From Triticum aestivum (Eukaryota > Streptophyta > Magnoliopsida > Poales > Poaceae), in assembly GCF_018294505.1 (NCBI RefSeq), contig NC_057807.1, positions 269,114,075 to 269,178,074 on the forward strand: 64,000 bases of DNA, read 5' to 3'. The notes beneath the pieces were generated by a model. It searched no databases. It was not told the origin of the DNA and saw only the letters and a list, made by a program, of their open reading frames with translations. Shown here piece by piece: positions 45,716-56,992 of this stretch (position 1 is the stretch's first letter; each line of letters opens with the position of its first letter). The position numbers were made by a program, and so were the translations under genes.

Positions 45716-48700
45716 TCATGAAGATGGAGGAGCGCCAGCATTGTCAGGGTCTTGAGTCAATGTAGGGCCTGCTGCAGTATCGTCCAAGTCTTCATGCTCG
45801 TCCGTGGTGCGTGACGAAGAATATGAGCTGACCACCAAGGAAGGAACCTTGACCCTCTTGAATTTCTTCGGAGGAGGAGCAGACCAGTCAAAGTCTTCCT
45901 TGAAGCCCATTTGCTTCAGATCTTCTTCACCATATAGATGTGACAGAATAGCCCAGGTGCGATCAAACACTTCATGGAGGTAGTAGTGGTTTTTCTTCAC
46001 TGCATTATGTGTGGAAGTCATGTTGTGAAGAATAGAACCAAACTGATGTTTAACCCACTTGTGGTTGCGATCCACCTTCTGGTGAAGACTTATCAGCAAT
46101 TCGCGATCAGTCGGCACACGAGGAGCAGTAGCTTGAGGACTTGTCTTGGTAGCATTGGCAGCAGTATCATGAGTGGCAGAGTCATCATTGGTGGAGTAAG
46201 ATGCAGCTTTGCGGAACTTTCCATCCAATGGACGAATGCCTTCATTGATCATGACTGGTGACTTGCCCTTCTCATCAGATGAGGAAATTGGCCGTTTGAG
46301 GACTTCAATAGGGGGCAAGTAGCTGAGGTGATTCTGAAAATCAGCCTTGTAGTTGAGTGAAGACCTTGTTCTGAGGAATCTCATGATCCACGACGCGTAA
46401 GGTTTCAGCTCAAATGGAGAAAGTGCAACATTTGCCAGAGCCCTCATGAAGAAATCATGATAGTTGATGGGGATGCCATGCATGATGTTGAAAAGCATAT
46501 TCTTCATCATTCTGATAATTTCTTCATCAGATGAGTCATGGCCTTTGATGGGACTCATGGTCTTCGTCAGAATGCGGTAGATTGTCCTTGGCACATAGAG
46601 CAATTCCTTCATGAGGAATTTGGTCCTTGGAGCTTGTCCTGGCTTCAGCGGCTTCATGAGCACTTGCATATAATGATCAGTGAGTTCTGGCTCATCATAC
46701 AGACAACGAGCACCGTCAAGTGGAGGACTGATTGGTAGGGCACGAAGCAATTCAGTGGCTGGTGCCTTGTAATGAGTGTTCTCAGTCATCCAGTCCAACA
46801 CCCATGAGTTGACGTCAGCAGCATCGCCTGTGATATGCAAAGTTGCGTAGAACTGAAGAATAAGTTCTTCATTCCAATGAACAATGTCTGAGCAGAAATT
46901 GAGCAAGCCAGCGTCATGAATCATGCTGAGGACTTGAGAGAAGCACGGCATGGATTCCATGTCCACATGAGGAATATGCTCATGATAGAAGACTTTGTCC
47001 TTGTTGAAGAGCACTAAGGAATAGAAGTTGGCCTGGCTGGCAGTCCAGAAACGCTTCCTTCTAAGACGAGCATTGTCATAGGGGTTGAAGTCAGTGAAGA
47101 ACACATGCTCGCCGAAGAAATCATCAGCCTTGAATTTTTGCTTCTTAGAGAAGGGATCCTTTGGCTTGGGCTGAGGAGTGTCAGTCAATTGCAGCACCAC
47201 TTCAGGAATCACAATCTCAGGTTCCTCAAGCTGAGGAATTTCAGGCTCTTCTTCAGCTTCAGCCTGGGTCGTCAATTCTTCATTGACAATTTCTTCAGCA
47301 CTAGTGGCTGGAATTTCTTAATGAACACTTGGGGTTGCATGAGGTTCTTCAGATCCCATTTGTACTTCAGTGGTAGCAGGGGACTGAGGAATAGCTTGGA
47401 GGGGAGTGAACATTGGGGAGTTGGGATGTTGACTGTCCCAAAATTCATCATTGAGGATCGGAGTGGTACAGCAAATGTCCACATCCTCCTCATCAATTTC
47501 TTCAACACCTGCCTCTTCAGCAGTAAACTGAGGCAAAGGTGAGGAAATGATTGGGGTTGAAGGGATCTTGTCCACTTCAATTTCTTTTTCCAACTGCTCT
47601 GAAGAAGCAGCAGAAGGAGTTTCTTCATCGGATTCATCAGGAATCACATAGTCTTCACCAAAAGGAACAAGGTCCTTTGATGGCATTGATGAAACTGGAA
47701 CGGCATCAATTGGATTATCAATCAAAATGATCAGAGTCTTCATCTTCTTCGGAGCTGAAGAATTTGAAGAAGTTGATGCCTTCCTTTTCTTCACAGCTGC
47801 ACATTTTGCAGCCTTGGTCTTGTTCGCATCTGATGCAGATGGAAGAATTGGAGTTGGTGTAGGCGCAGGAGGTGCAGAGGACAGTGGTTCATTTTCTTCA
47901 GGTGCAACTGATGCATTTGCCCTGACTTGTTCAGTTTCTTCAGGCGCACCACTAGTGGATGCCCTGGCAATGTCTTTAGCGGCTAGAATGGAGTCATCAG
48001 CCCTGGCGCTCTCATTTTCTTCAGCAGCCTGATTGTCATCAGCGGTGCTGGCATTTTTTTCAGTAGGCTGAGCAGATGCCTCAACCTGAGTAACTTCAAT
48101 GTGCACAGGTGGAGCAACACTTGAAGTGAATTTCTTTGTCAGATTGACGAAACGCACCTTGGCGCCCTTCCAGTCAGCATAATAGCGATCAAATTCATCA
48201 CTCAATTGCTTGATTTCAGCTTGTAGAGCAATGAGCTGATCTGGGGTGAGAGTGGGGACATTGTCCTTGAGGTAGCGTTGTTTCTTGTACTGCGCTTTCT
48301 TCAAACTTCTGCCTTGTTCAAATTTCCATTTCTCTTCTGCAATGAAGGCAGTGAGGACATGGCTTTGACTAGGAGTGAGGTTCATCTCCGGTAAAGGCAT
48401 GTTGGGGTCCTTGTGCCATAAGTCAATGTAATCAAGGATCAGCTTGGGATCCAACATCAGTGCCACATTGCTGCCTTTGGCTCTAGCGGCCCTGGCTTGC
48501 CTGTTTTTGATGATTTCGACAAGTTCTTCATCATCAGCCTCATCATCATCAGAAGGTACATGGAAGGCGACCTGCTTCTTGTGAGGACTTGGGCGAGTGC
48601 CTCGACCAGCAGTGGCCTTTTTCTTCAGCAGAGAGGGGCCAGCTAAGGAATTTCGAGCAGCTGAGGAGCTTGCAGATGCTCCTGAGACAATAGAGAAGCC

Positions 48701-49471
48701 TTGAGTCCTTTGGCACGTGGCGAGATGCACAGGTGCCGAGGATTTTGTCGGAGCAGCTGAAGATTTTGATGGAGGAGCTGAGGACTTGGAAGGAGCAGTC
48801 TGAGGAATTTGCCGTGAGGGCCTTGAGGAATCTGGCCTTGAAGGCATAGTAGAGGAGCATGGCCGTGAGTGCATTGAAGGTGAAGCACTAGACTTGTGTG
48901 CAGACTTCTTGTGCATGGCCTTCTTGGGCTGACTGGCAGAGGCCTCAGCAGAGGCAGCAGCAACAGCAGAGTCAGCGTTGAATTACCTCACTGCTTCCTT
49001 TGCTTGCTTAGCCAGTTTGGCTTGGCGCTTTGCCCATTCATCAGGATAATCCTCACCGCACTTGAGGCTGGTGGGATCTGCCAACTGGCCTGGTGCCAAT
49101 GGAGGTCTTGGGCATGGAGGGTTGAGTGCGAATTTCTTCATGTACTTGGGAGTTACATACCTGTACTCCCTCCATTCCCGTGCCCATCTATTTTCAATCC
49201 TCTGTATGCACACCTTGCGCTGATTTTTGTTCTCCTTACCAAACTTGGCTTCATCAGGTGTGCAATAGCCTGCGTAAATGTCCTCAGGTATCTCAAAAGC
49301 AGTCATGACCTCATGCTTCTTTCCTCCCTTCTGTGGCTTCTTACCATCTGCCATTTTCTTCAGTTGAGGAATTTGAACAATCGAATTCTCTGAAGAAGTA
49401 TGCAACTTTTCTTCGAGGAACGCTGCAAATGAGTTAAGTTGATGAGAACCTAGTGATTCAGTAGCGGACAT
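45716..49471 (-). pseudogene. Copia envelope-like/extra ORF, 1,251 codons, two stops
   Basis: One frame runs from ATG 49471 (MSATESLGSHQLNSFAAFLE) to the stop at 45716, broken only by in-frame TAA codons at 48983-48985 and 47318-47320. The N-terminal part is basic. The middle (48900-47300) is Ser/Ala/Pro/Glu rich and probably disordered, with many SAPP/SKSS repeats. The C-terminal ~300 aa is globular (ADDFFGEHVFFTDFNPYDNA, RLRRKRFWTASQANFYSLVL, LLNFCSDIVHWNEELILQFY) and matches what I know of the 'putative plant transposon protein' domain in sirevirus envelope-like ORFs. No signal peptide is seen. I see no strong transmembrane stretch, so 'envelope-like' refers to position only. Confidence 0.75.
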
Positions 49472-50468
49472 TTGTACCTATGAACAGAGTGTAGTCGCGA
49501 GGAATTTGGAGAGGTCATATGTGTTCTCAGAGGGTTTTTCAAAAAGGAACAAGTTTGAGGAATTTGACCAGATGAGTCTTGAGGAATTTCACTAAGCGTT
49601 CTTTGTCTTAGGTTCCAGAGTTGTATGGATTGAAAATCAACACAACTGAGGAATCTTGAAGAATATCATAGCTTAGAGAAACGAATCAAGAACAGATGAC
49701 ATGTGAGGTGTTTGTGTGTGTGAAGAATTGAAAAATAAACACCTTTGAAGATTTTCAGAAAAACTTGAGAATCAAAGCGAGCAGTTAAAAGTAACTTTTA
49801 ATTACCCGAAGTGAAGAACACGACGAACTGGGAAGAACATATGTGAAGTTCGTCAGGTCAGATCTTCCACGCCCTAACTTGGCGGAGGAAGACGGCTACG
49901 ACAGCGGCGTAGTGAAGATTTCCGCGGCCGGCGCGAGTACGATGACGACGAGGTCGAGGCAGTGAAGCTCTTCCTCACTGGCGTCGATGAAGTAGCAGCG
50001 GTGCTAGGGTTTGAGAAGCTCGAGCAGGAGAGAGAGGTCGAGCAGAGTAAAGGAAGTGAGGAAGGGGTGAGGGGGTATTTATAGTCGCAGTGAAAAACTG
50101 TTCGCCCGAAGATTTAGATCATGCCCCTGACCCTTCTCATTCGCATGACATGTGTCACCCACGTACTTAAAAGTGGAGATCGTGTTAGATCGTGGGTGAA
50201 TAGATAAGCTTATCGTGGGATGCAGAACGGTTTGAGCGGCAAAGCCGAAAATTCAGATAAGATAAGTTAAAAGTTCCGTTTGCAAATTCTTCAGCTGTCA
50301 AGGACACAGTGAAGAATTTGAACGAGTTTCAAATAGAACGCACATGAGGAATTTGTGAATAGACTGGGTTGAGTTTAGCATAGAGGGGGAAGGGTCCGAT
50401 CACATTCACTTAGCAGAAGAAATCAACTTGAAGAAATAACAATAAGTGAATGATGTAGAGGACTTAAA

Positions 50469-50472
<4 letters not shown>
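49472..50472. other. leader between truncated RT and envelope-like ORF
   Basis: No frame on either strand beyond about 60 codons. The minus strand carries repeated AAATTCCTCA/ACTTCTTCA words typical of this Copia family. It includes a GC-rich 5'UTR-like stretch (49850-50060) with a possible TATA on the minus strand (ACTATAAATACCCCC near 50075), so the ORF may be transcribed from its own internal promoter. Confidence 0.45.

Positions 50473-50537
<65 letters not shown>
50473..50537. repeat. (TA)n microsatellite
   Basis: About 32 uninterrupted TA units. It lies where reverse transcriptase and RNase H should be, next to the truncation point of the RT frame. Confidence 0.98.
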
Positions 50538-50539
<2 letters not shown>

Positions 50540-50686
50540 GAATGAAGAACAACACCGGAAAGAGTGAAGACAATGCAAAGTTGAAGAATTTGAAAGATTT
50601 GAGGAATTTCAAAAATGAAGAAAAACTCAAATTGAAGATTTTCAACTTTGGTTGGTGGCCTAACCCACCGTATAAGAAAGCTGATT

Positions 50687-51100
50687 TCAGACACCGCGTA
50701 CAATTGTCGTAGGGCTCTGAGAATCAATTCCTTCAACCTGCATGTAGCCTTGAGCTACAAGCCGTGCCTTATTCCTCACCACAAGGCCATTTTCATCTTG
50801 CTTGTTGTGGTAGATCCAATTTGTGCCAATAACTTTGTGCTTGCGAGGATCTATACGTTTGACTAGTTCCCAGACGTTGTTGAGCTCGAACTGATGTAAT
50901 TCTTCTTGCATAGCTTGAATCCACTCAGGCTCCAGAAATACTTCATCTACCTTAGTGGGCTCTGTGATAGAGACAAACGCAATGTGCCCACAAAAGTTAG
51001 ATAAATGTGAAGCTTTTGAGCGTGTGAGAGGACCTGGTGCTTCAATGTCATCGATGATCTTCTCGATTTGCACTTCATTTGCAATACGAGGATGAGCGGG
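50687..51100 (-). pseudogene. Copia reverse transcriptase, N-terminal fragment
   Basis: In frame with the integrase C-terminal part after the TAA at 51101. Shows the usual Copia RT start (EPEWIQAMQEELHQFELNNV, WELVKRIDPRKHKVIGTNWI, NKARLVAQGYMQVEGID) and then departs from the family within about 11 codons, stopping at 50687. The YxDD catalytic box, the rest of RT and RNase H are absent, so the enzyme cannot work. Confidence 0.9.
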
Positions 51101-52545
51101 TTATCTTCGAGGAATTGGATCCGCATTTCCTTCAGGAGCATTTTCCTCAGCACCATTTTCTTCTGGTGCGCCAGCTCGACGTTCATCATGTTCTGGAATG
51201 AATTCTTTAGCAGATTCTTCAGTAGGAATGACATCCTCAGTGGCTTTGAACTTGATAAAATCCTCATGTGCTGGTTCATCTATCACAGAAGGTAGGTGCT
51301 CTCTTTGCGAGTCATTAGTTTCATCGAACCGCACATCTACAGTTTCAACAACCTTGTGAAGAACGTTGTTGAAGACTCTATAGGTGTGCGAGTCCTTTCC
51401 GTAACCAAGCATGAAACCCTCATGTGCTTTCGGTGCAAACTTAGAATTGTGATGTGGATCTCTAATCCAACATTTAGCACCGAAGACTTTGAAGTAACTT
51501 ACATTGGGTTTCTTGTCAGTGAGGAGTTCATAGGCAGTCTTCTTGAAGAATTTGTGAAGATATACTTTGTTGATGATGTGGCAAGCGGTATCAATTGCAT
51601 CAATCCAGAACCAACGAGGTGTCTTGTATTCATCAAGCATAGTGCAAGCCATTTCAGCGAGGGTTCTGTTTTTGCGCTCCACGACGCATTCTGTTAAGGA
51701 GTATAAGGAGCTGATAACTCATGAGTAATACCAAGTTCATCAAGATATTCATCAAGACCGGAATTCTTGAACTCAGTTCCATTGTCACTCCTGATGTGCT
51801 TGATCTTCACACCAAAGTTGGTTGAAGCCCTCGAGGAAAATCGTTTGAAGACTTCCTGCACTTCATGTTTGTAAGTAACAATGTGTACCCATGTGTAACA
51901 AGAATAATCATCAACGATAACAAAGCCATATAGAGATGCATCATTTGTCATAGCAGAATAATGATTAGGACCGAAAAGATCCATGTGAAGCAATTCAAAT
52001 GGTCGAGTGGTAGTCATGATAGTCTTTGTTGGATGCTTGGCCTTTGTCATCTTCCCAGCTTCACAGGCTCCGCATAAATGATCCTTGAGGAATTTGACAT
52101 TCTCAATGCCAATGACATGCTTCTTCTTCGCAAGCGTGTGCAGATTCCTCATGCTAGCATGACCAAGTCATCGATGCCATAGCCAGCCTTCTGAAGCTTT
52201 TGCAAGTAAGCACACGACAGTTTGTGGTCCTATAGAGAAATCAACAATGTACAAGTCTCCTCTCCTAAAGCCTTCGAAGACTTTGGAATTGTCAGCTTCC
52301 ATGATCACAACACAACGATACTTGCCAAAGACAACAACCATATCAAGATCACAAAGCATTGAGATAGACATGAGGTTGTATCCTAAGGACTCAACAAGCA
52401 TGACTTTGTCCATGTGTATGTCCTTAGAGATTGCAACCTTACCTAGACCCAATACCTGACTTTTGCCTTTGTCAGCGAAGATGATATGCTTCAGATGTGT
52501 CGGTGATAAGGGTGCATCCATCAATAGATTCTTGTCACCAGTCAT
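51101..52545 (-). pseudogene. Copia protease end and integrase, with stops and a frameshift
   Basis: From 52545 (MTGDKNLLMDAPLSPTHLKH) the frame passes a TGA at 52168. It enters the HHCC zinc-binding region (LGHASMRNLHTLAKKKH ... HLCGACEAGKMTK) and the integrase core with two catalytic aspartates (LLHMDLFGPN and IRSDNGTEF). At 51694 a TAA and a one-base loss fall just before the third catalytic residue, the glutamate of ERKNRTLAEMA. The C-terminal region (FGAKCWIRDPHHNSKFAPKA, GYGKDSHTYRVFN) runs to TAA 51101. Integrase would join element DNA to the host chromosome; this copy is inactive. Confidence 0.85.
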
Positions 52546-53966
52546 GTGATTTGTACATCCTCTATCGAGGACCCACTCATTTGCCTTGGGTTGATCATCC
52601 TGCAGATGAATTAGTGCAGCTTACAAACTCATATACTTCATCAGTGAAGAATATGACATCAGTATCATTAGGTCAATTTCATCAAGCAGTTAGAACAGAC
52701 AATCAGTATGAGGACGTGAGAAATGAAGGTTCATTTCATCATGATTAGCCTGCGTCCTTTCAGGCACTGTTCAGGTCTCCAGCAAATTCTTCAGTCGTTT
52801 TGAGCACGACTGGAGACCTGACCCTGCATAAGAGATTAGTTCTTTTTCTTCACCACCCACATCTGGAGGGGTGGCAAAGAATTCATCACTCTGTGAGCAG
52901 CATATGAGAAAGGTGGCATGGATGCTAGTCCACTTCGTTTCACATAAGAAGGGTTAGGGTAAGCATATGAATAAGTAGAGAAATTCTTCGAGGACTTATG
53001 AACATAATGATTTGAAGAATAATGCACATATTCACAGCCCTTAGCTCTACACTGCGAAACGGAAGGGTTAGCACGATGATGATCATATGAGGACTTCGAT
53101 CCTTTTGAGGAATTTGATCCACGTGAGGAATTTGGTCCACCCGAGGACTTGGATCCATATGAAGAATTTGGTTCATATGAAGAATTTGATCTGGAGTTCC
53201 TTTTCTTCACAGGTGGCGTCATGAGGACATTCACCTGAAGACTTTCAAGGCAACTTTTGTGAACCCAGATTTTCTTCATAGGGGAACCGTTCCTGCAGTT
53301 AGTCCCAACATATCTAGCAAATACTTCACCATTCTGATTTTAGAACAGTTTATAGTTAGAGTCAAATGACTCATCAGAAGAATGAGGAGATTCACATGTA
53401 AAGCGAGATAAGTTGGATGGATCAACTGGAGGTCCCTTTGCAGCAACCCATGAGGTTTTGGGGTACTGCTCAGGCTTCCAATATGTTCCATCAGCATTGA
53501 GTTTCCTCTCAAAGGCAATACCCTCTTTCCTAGGGTCTCTGTGGACGATCAGCTTTTTGAGCACATCACAAAGAGTCTAATGCCCTTTGAGGCTTTTGTA
53601 CATGCCTGTCATGTACAATTCCTTCAGCCTTGCATCATCAGTGATACTTGCATTGTCCTCAGATGAGGAATTAGTGACAGCAGAGACATATGAAGAATTT
53701 GTAACATTAGAAGCATTTGAACATTCAGGTGAAAAATTAGCAGTTTCACGTTCAATGCACTTCGGACATGGAGGAACAAATTCTTCCTGGGTAGCGCTGA
53801 TTTGTTGAGCAAGTAATGAGTCGCGCTCCTTCTGAAGATCTTCATAATCCACTCTTAGCTTTTCAAGATCTTGCTTTCTTTGAAGAAATTCATAAGAAAG
53901 CTTCTCGTGATTAGATAAGAGAGTGTTATGATGACCTTGAAGATTGTCAAACCTGGACTGAAGTCT
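52546..53966 (-). pseudogene. Copia gag C-terminal region to protease active site
   Basis: The gag frame continues in phase past three stops (53967-53969 TAG, 53577-53579 TAG, 53340-53342 TAA). It passes through a coiled-coil stretch (LQKERDSLLAQQISATQEEF), a Cys pair (FVPPCPKCIERE) and a long Ser/Asn/Tyr-rich repeat (NSSYEPNSSYGSKSSGGPNS). After the stop at 52836 comes a poorly coding gap. The protease active site is readable just before 52545 as WVLDRGCTNHMTG; the usual Copia motif is D-S/T-G, so an Arg occupies the second position. Confidence 0.75.
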
Positions 53967-55412
53967 CTAAAGATTTTCAGTCAAGGTTTTAGTCCGATCC
54001 ATTTCTTCACCCAACATATCATCACTTTTATCTAGCATGTTTTGAACCTTTTCAAAAGCCTTTTGTTGTTTCACAACAATTTTAGCAAGTTTAGAGTAGC
54101 TGGGCTTGAGATTTTCATCAGATTCATCTTCACTAGAGTCAGAGGAGGTGTATTTAGTTACCTTGGCACCCTTTGCCATGAAGCAATAGGTGGGAGCGTA
54201 GTCATCATTGCCTTCATCAGCCTTGTTGGTGGAGCCGTTTTCTTCAGAGTTGAAGATAGACTTGCTGACGAATGCAGTAACGAGAGCTAGGCTCGCCACA
54301 CCAGACTCTGACTCCTCAGATGCCTCCTCGTCCTCATGTTCCTCAGATTCAGCCTCAGAGTCCATTTCCTTGCCAATGAATGCCTGGGCCTTCTTGGAGC
54401 TGATCTTCTTGTGAGATGAAGACCTCGAGGATTTTGATGATGAAGACTTTGAAGATTTCTTCTTCTTCTTTGTGTCATTAGAACTGTAATCCTTGTATTT
54501 CTTCTTCTTTGATTCCTTATCCCACTGAGGAAAATCTTGGATGTAGTGACCAGGTTTCTTGCATTTGTGGCATAGCCTCTTCTTGTAGTCACTGGATGAG
54601 GAACCATTGCTCCTTGAGGGTTTTCCAAAGCGACCACGTCTTGAGAACTTCTGAAATTTCTTCGTGAGCAGTGCAAGTTCCTGGCTCAGTTCTTCAGGGT
54701 CACCAAGGCTGCTAGCAGAGTCTTCATCTTCAGACTCAGAGACTGCCTTGGCATTCAAAGCACGTGATCTACCATAGCTCAAACCGTAGAGATCTCTCTT
54801 CTCAGCAAGCTGGAACTCATGAGTGTTTAGCCTCTCGAGGATATCAGCGGGATCAAGTGACTTGTAGTCAGCACGCTCTTGAATCATCAGCGCCAGAGTG
54901 TCAAATGAGGAATCTAGCGATCTCAGCAATTTCTTCACCACCTCATGGTTGGTGATGTCAGTGGCGCCAAGCGCTTGAAGCTCATTTGAGATGTCAGTGA
55001 GGCGATCGAAGGTTTGCTGAACATTTTCATTGTCGAGTCTTTTGAAGCGGTTGAAGAGATTGCGAAGAATGTCAACACGAGAGTCACGTTGAGTTGAGAC
55101 TCCTTCGTTCACTTTGGACATCCTATCCCAGATAAGCTTAGCAGTTTCCAAAGCACTCACTCTTCCATACTGTCCTTTGCTCAGATGGCCACATATGGTA
55201 TTCTTTGCTTGAGAATCGAGTTGCTTGAATCTCTTCACATCAGTAGCGTTCAGAGAAGGTGAGACTGAGGGAACACCATTTTCCACAACATACCAGAGAT
55301 CGTTGTCAATTGCCTCAAGATGCATTCGCATCTTGTTCTTCCAGTAAGGGTAGTCCGTTCCATCGAATGTAGGACACCCAGCTGAGACCTTGATCATACT
55401 TGCAGTCGACAT
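53967..55412 (-). CDS. gag: Copia gag, N-terminal 481 aa
   Basis: Starts at ATG 55412, 68 nt from the 5' LTR (MSTASMIKVSAGCPTFDGTD, DYPYWKNKMRMHLEAIDNDL), the usual Copia gag opening, and continues with the UBN2-type gag domain (about residues 70-190: LRNLFNRFKRLDNENVQQTF, LRSLDSSFDTLALMIQERAD). A zinc knuckle follows at residues 281-294, CHKCKKPGHYIQDF; the last Cys of the CX2CX4HX4C pattern is Phe. Ser/Lys- and Glu-rich tails follow. The TAG at 53967 ends it early compared with sirevirus gag-pol. Gag would form cytoplasmic particles. Confidence 0.85.
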   Translation of the reverse strand: MSTASMIKVSAGCPTFDGTDYPYWKNKMRMHLEAIDNDLWYVVENGVPSVSPSLNATDVKRFKQLDSQAKNTICGHLSKGQYGRVSALETAKLIWDRMSKVNEGVSTQRDSRVDILRNLFNRFKRLDNENVQQTFDRLTDISNELQALGATDITNHEVVKKLLRSLDSSFDTLALMIQERADYKSLDPADILERLNTHEFQLAEKRDLYGLSYGRSRALNAKAVSESEDEDSASSLGDPEELSQELALLTKKFQKFSRRGRFGKPSRSNGSSSSDYKKRLCHKCKKPGHYIQDFPQWDKESKKKKYKDYSSNDTKKKKKSSKSSSSKSSRSSSHKKISSKKAQAFIGKEMDSEAESEEHEDEEASEESESGVASLALVTAFVSKSIFNSEENGSTNKADEGNDDYAPTYCFMAKGAKVTKYTSSDSSEDESDENLKPSYSKLAKIVVKQQKAFEKVQNMLDKSDDMLGEEMDRTKTLTENL

Positions 55413-55465
55413 AACTAAAACTCCAGGCGGTTAAACCAAAATCACACAGAACAAGGGAGTACCTT

Positions 55466-55477
55466 GCTCTGATACCA
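55466..55477 (-). other. Copia primer-binding site, initiator tRNA-Met
   Basis: Minus strand TGGTATCAGAGC, a perfect match to the complement of plant tRNA-iMet 3' end, two bases inside the 5' LTR. Confidence 0.95.
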
Positions 55478-55479
55478 AT

Positions 55480-56992
55480 TGAAAATGCATTATATCGACT
55501 AGAGGGGGGGGGGTGAATAGGCGATTTTTATGAATTCTTCACTAAGGAATTTGCTGGTGAGGAAATTCCTAAATGAAGAACTACAAGCAGCGGAATAAGT
55601 ACTCAGAAGTAAACATAACATAATACAAGCATAGTCATCATGGCGAGATGAAGAGAAACACAGAGTACAGAAAGCGTAAACACAGGATAACACAAGAAGG
55701 AAGACGGACAGACTGAAGAAATTGATCTGAGGAAATTGAGAAAGTCTTCAGTCAAAATCTTCAAACAGATATGAACAGGAACACAACAACAGACATGAGG
55801 AAATGAAAGAGTTGAGGAAATAGAACCAGGAGGCTTGGTGAAGACAATGATTTGGTAGACCAGTTCCAACTGCTGTCTTAGTTGTACATCTGGTTGGAGC
55901 GGCTAAGTATTTAAACTCGAGGACACCCAGTCCCGGACACACAGTCCTCACCGTATTCTCCTTGAGCTAAGGTCACACAGACCTCGCCCAATCACTCGTG
56001 GTAAGTCTTCAGGTGACTTCCAAACCTTCACAAACTCGGTCACTCGGCGATCCACAATTCCTCTTGGATGCTCTAGACCTTAATGCCTAACCATCTGGAA
56101 GAAGCACAGTCTTCAAAGGTAACAAGCATTGGATCCACGCATGATCAATCTCTTCAGTGATGCTCAATCACTTTGGGTTTGTAGGTGTTGGGTTTTGGGT
56201 TTTCCTCACTTGATGATTTTCGCTCAAAGTCCTCGGAGGATGGGATGCTCTCAAATGACAAGTGTCAGTTTCTCTCGGAGCAGCCAACCAGCTAGTGGTT
56301 GAAGGGGGCGGCTATTTATAGCCTAGGGAGCAGCCCGACATGATAAGACATAAATGCCCTTGTCTGATATGACCGTTAGGTGGGTAGATATTTTGGAACC
56401 GCTGGCGCATAGCACAACAACGGTCAGAATTTTGACTATCAAAATCCTCAGGGCTATCATGTTCCTCACTGTGTAGGCAATTCACACTGGTGAATTCCTA
56501 ACTCCTCAGTCAGAACAAATTCCTCAGAGACCAGAGGAACTTCGTCTCTGTCACTAAAGAATATGACTGAACTGTATGAGATTTCCAATGGCTTCACTCG
56601 AAGGGATTGGTAGGTGTAGGATTTTGAGTTGAGCATCACATGGAAATTTTTCCTTATTATTTCCTCGACCCCCTTTAACAGTATGGTGTTTCCTATGACT
56701 CAAGAAATAGAAAATGAAATTACGAAAACAAAAGTCTTCATGCTTCATGTTCCTCGAATGAATATCAAGTCTTCAAGGTCATACCAATTTCTTCACTTTC
56801 AAAGTCTTCAGAAAGTCTTCAGATATCCAAAGTCTTCAGACGAAGAACTTCATTTTTAGGGGTCAACTTTCTCTGTAAATATCAAACTCCTCATAGACTT
56901 ATAGACCTGTGTACACTCACAAACGCATCAGTCCCTTAACCTATAAGTCTTCAATACACCAAAATCACTAAGGGGCACTAGATGCACTTACA
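55480..56992 (-). repeat. Copia 5' LTR
   Basis: 1,513 bp; same ends as 43529-45196 without the SINE. Followed by the TCTTG target duplication. Confidence 0.95.

Larger units (their letters stand above)
43529..56992 (-). mobile_element. Copia element, Sirevirus type (Maximus-like), complete ends
   Basis: LTRs 43529-45196 and 55480-56992 are flanked by TCTTG at 43524-43528 and 56993-56997, so this is a single 13.5-kb insertion on the minus strand. A perfect initiator-methionine tRNA primer site adjoins the 5' LTR. The gene order gag, protease, integrase, reverse transcriptase, then an extra envelope-like ORF, together with several polypurine tracts before the 3' LTR, is diagnostic of sireviruses. 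Reverse transcriptase is truncated and RNase H absent, and at least six in-frame stops and one frameshift hit gag-pol, so the copy is inactive. 'Maximus' is from memory. Confidence 0.95.

Noticed and set aside
50406..50736. Frames made of Ile-Tyr repeats around the TA microsatellite
   Set aside because: Direct translation of the (TA)n run; not a gene.
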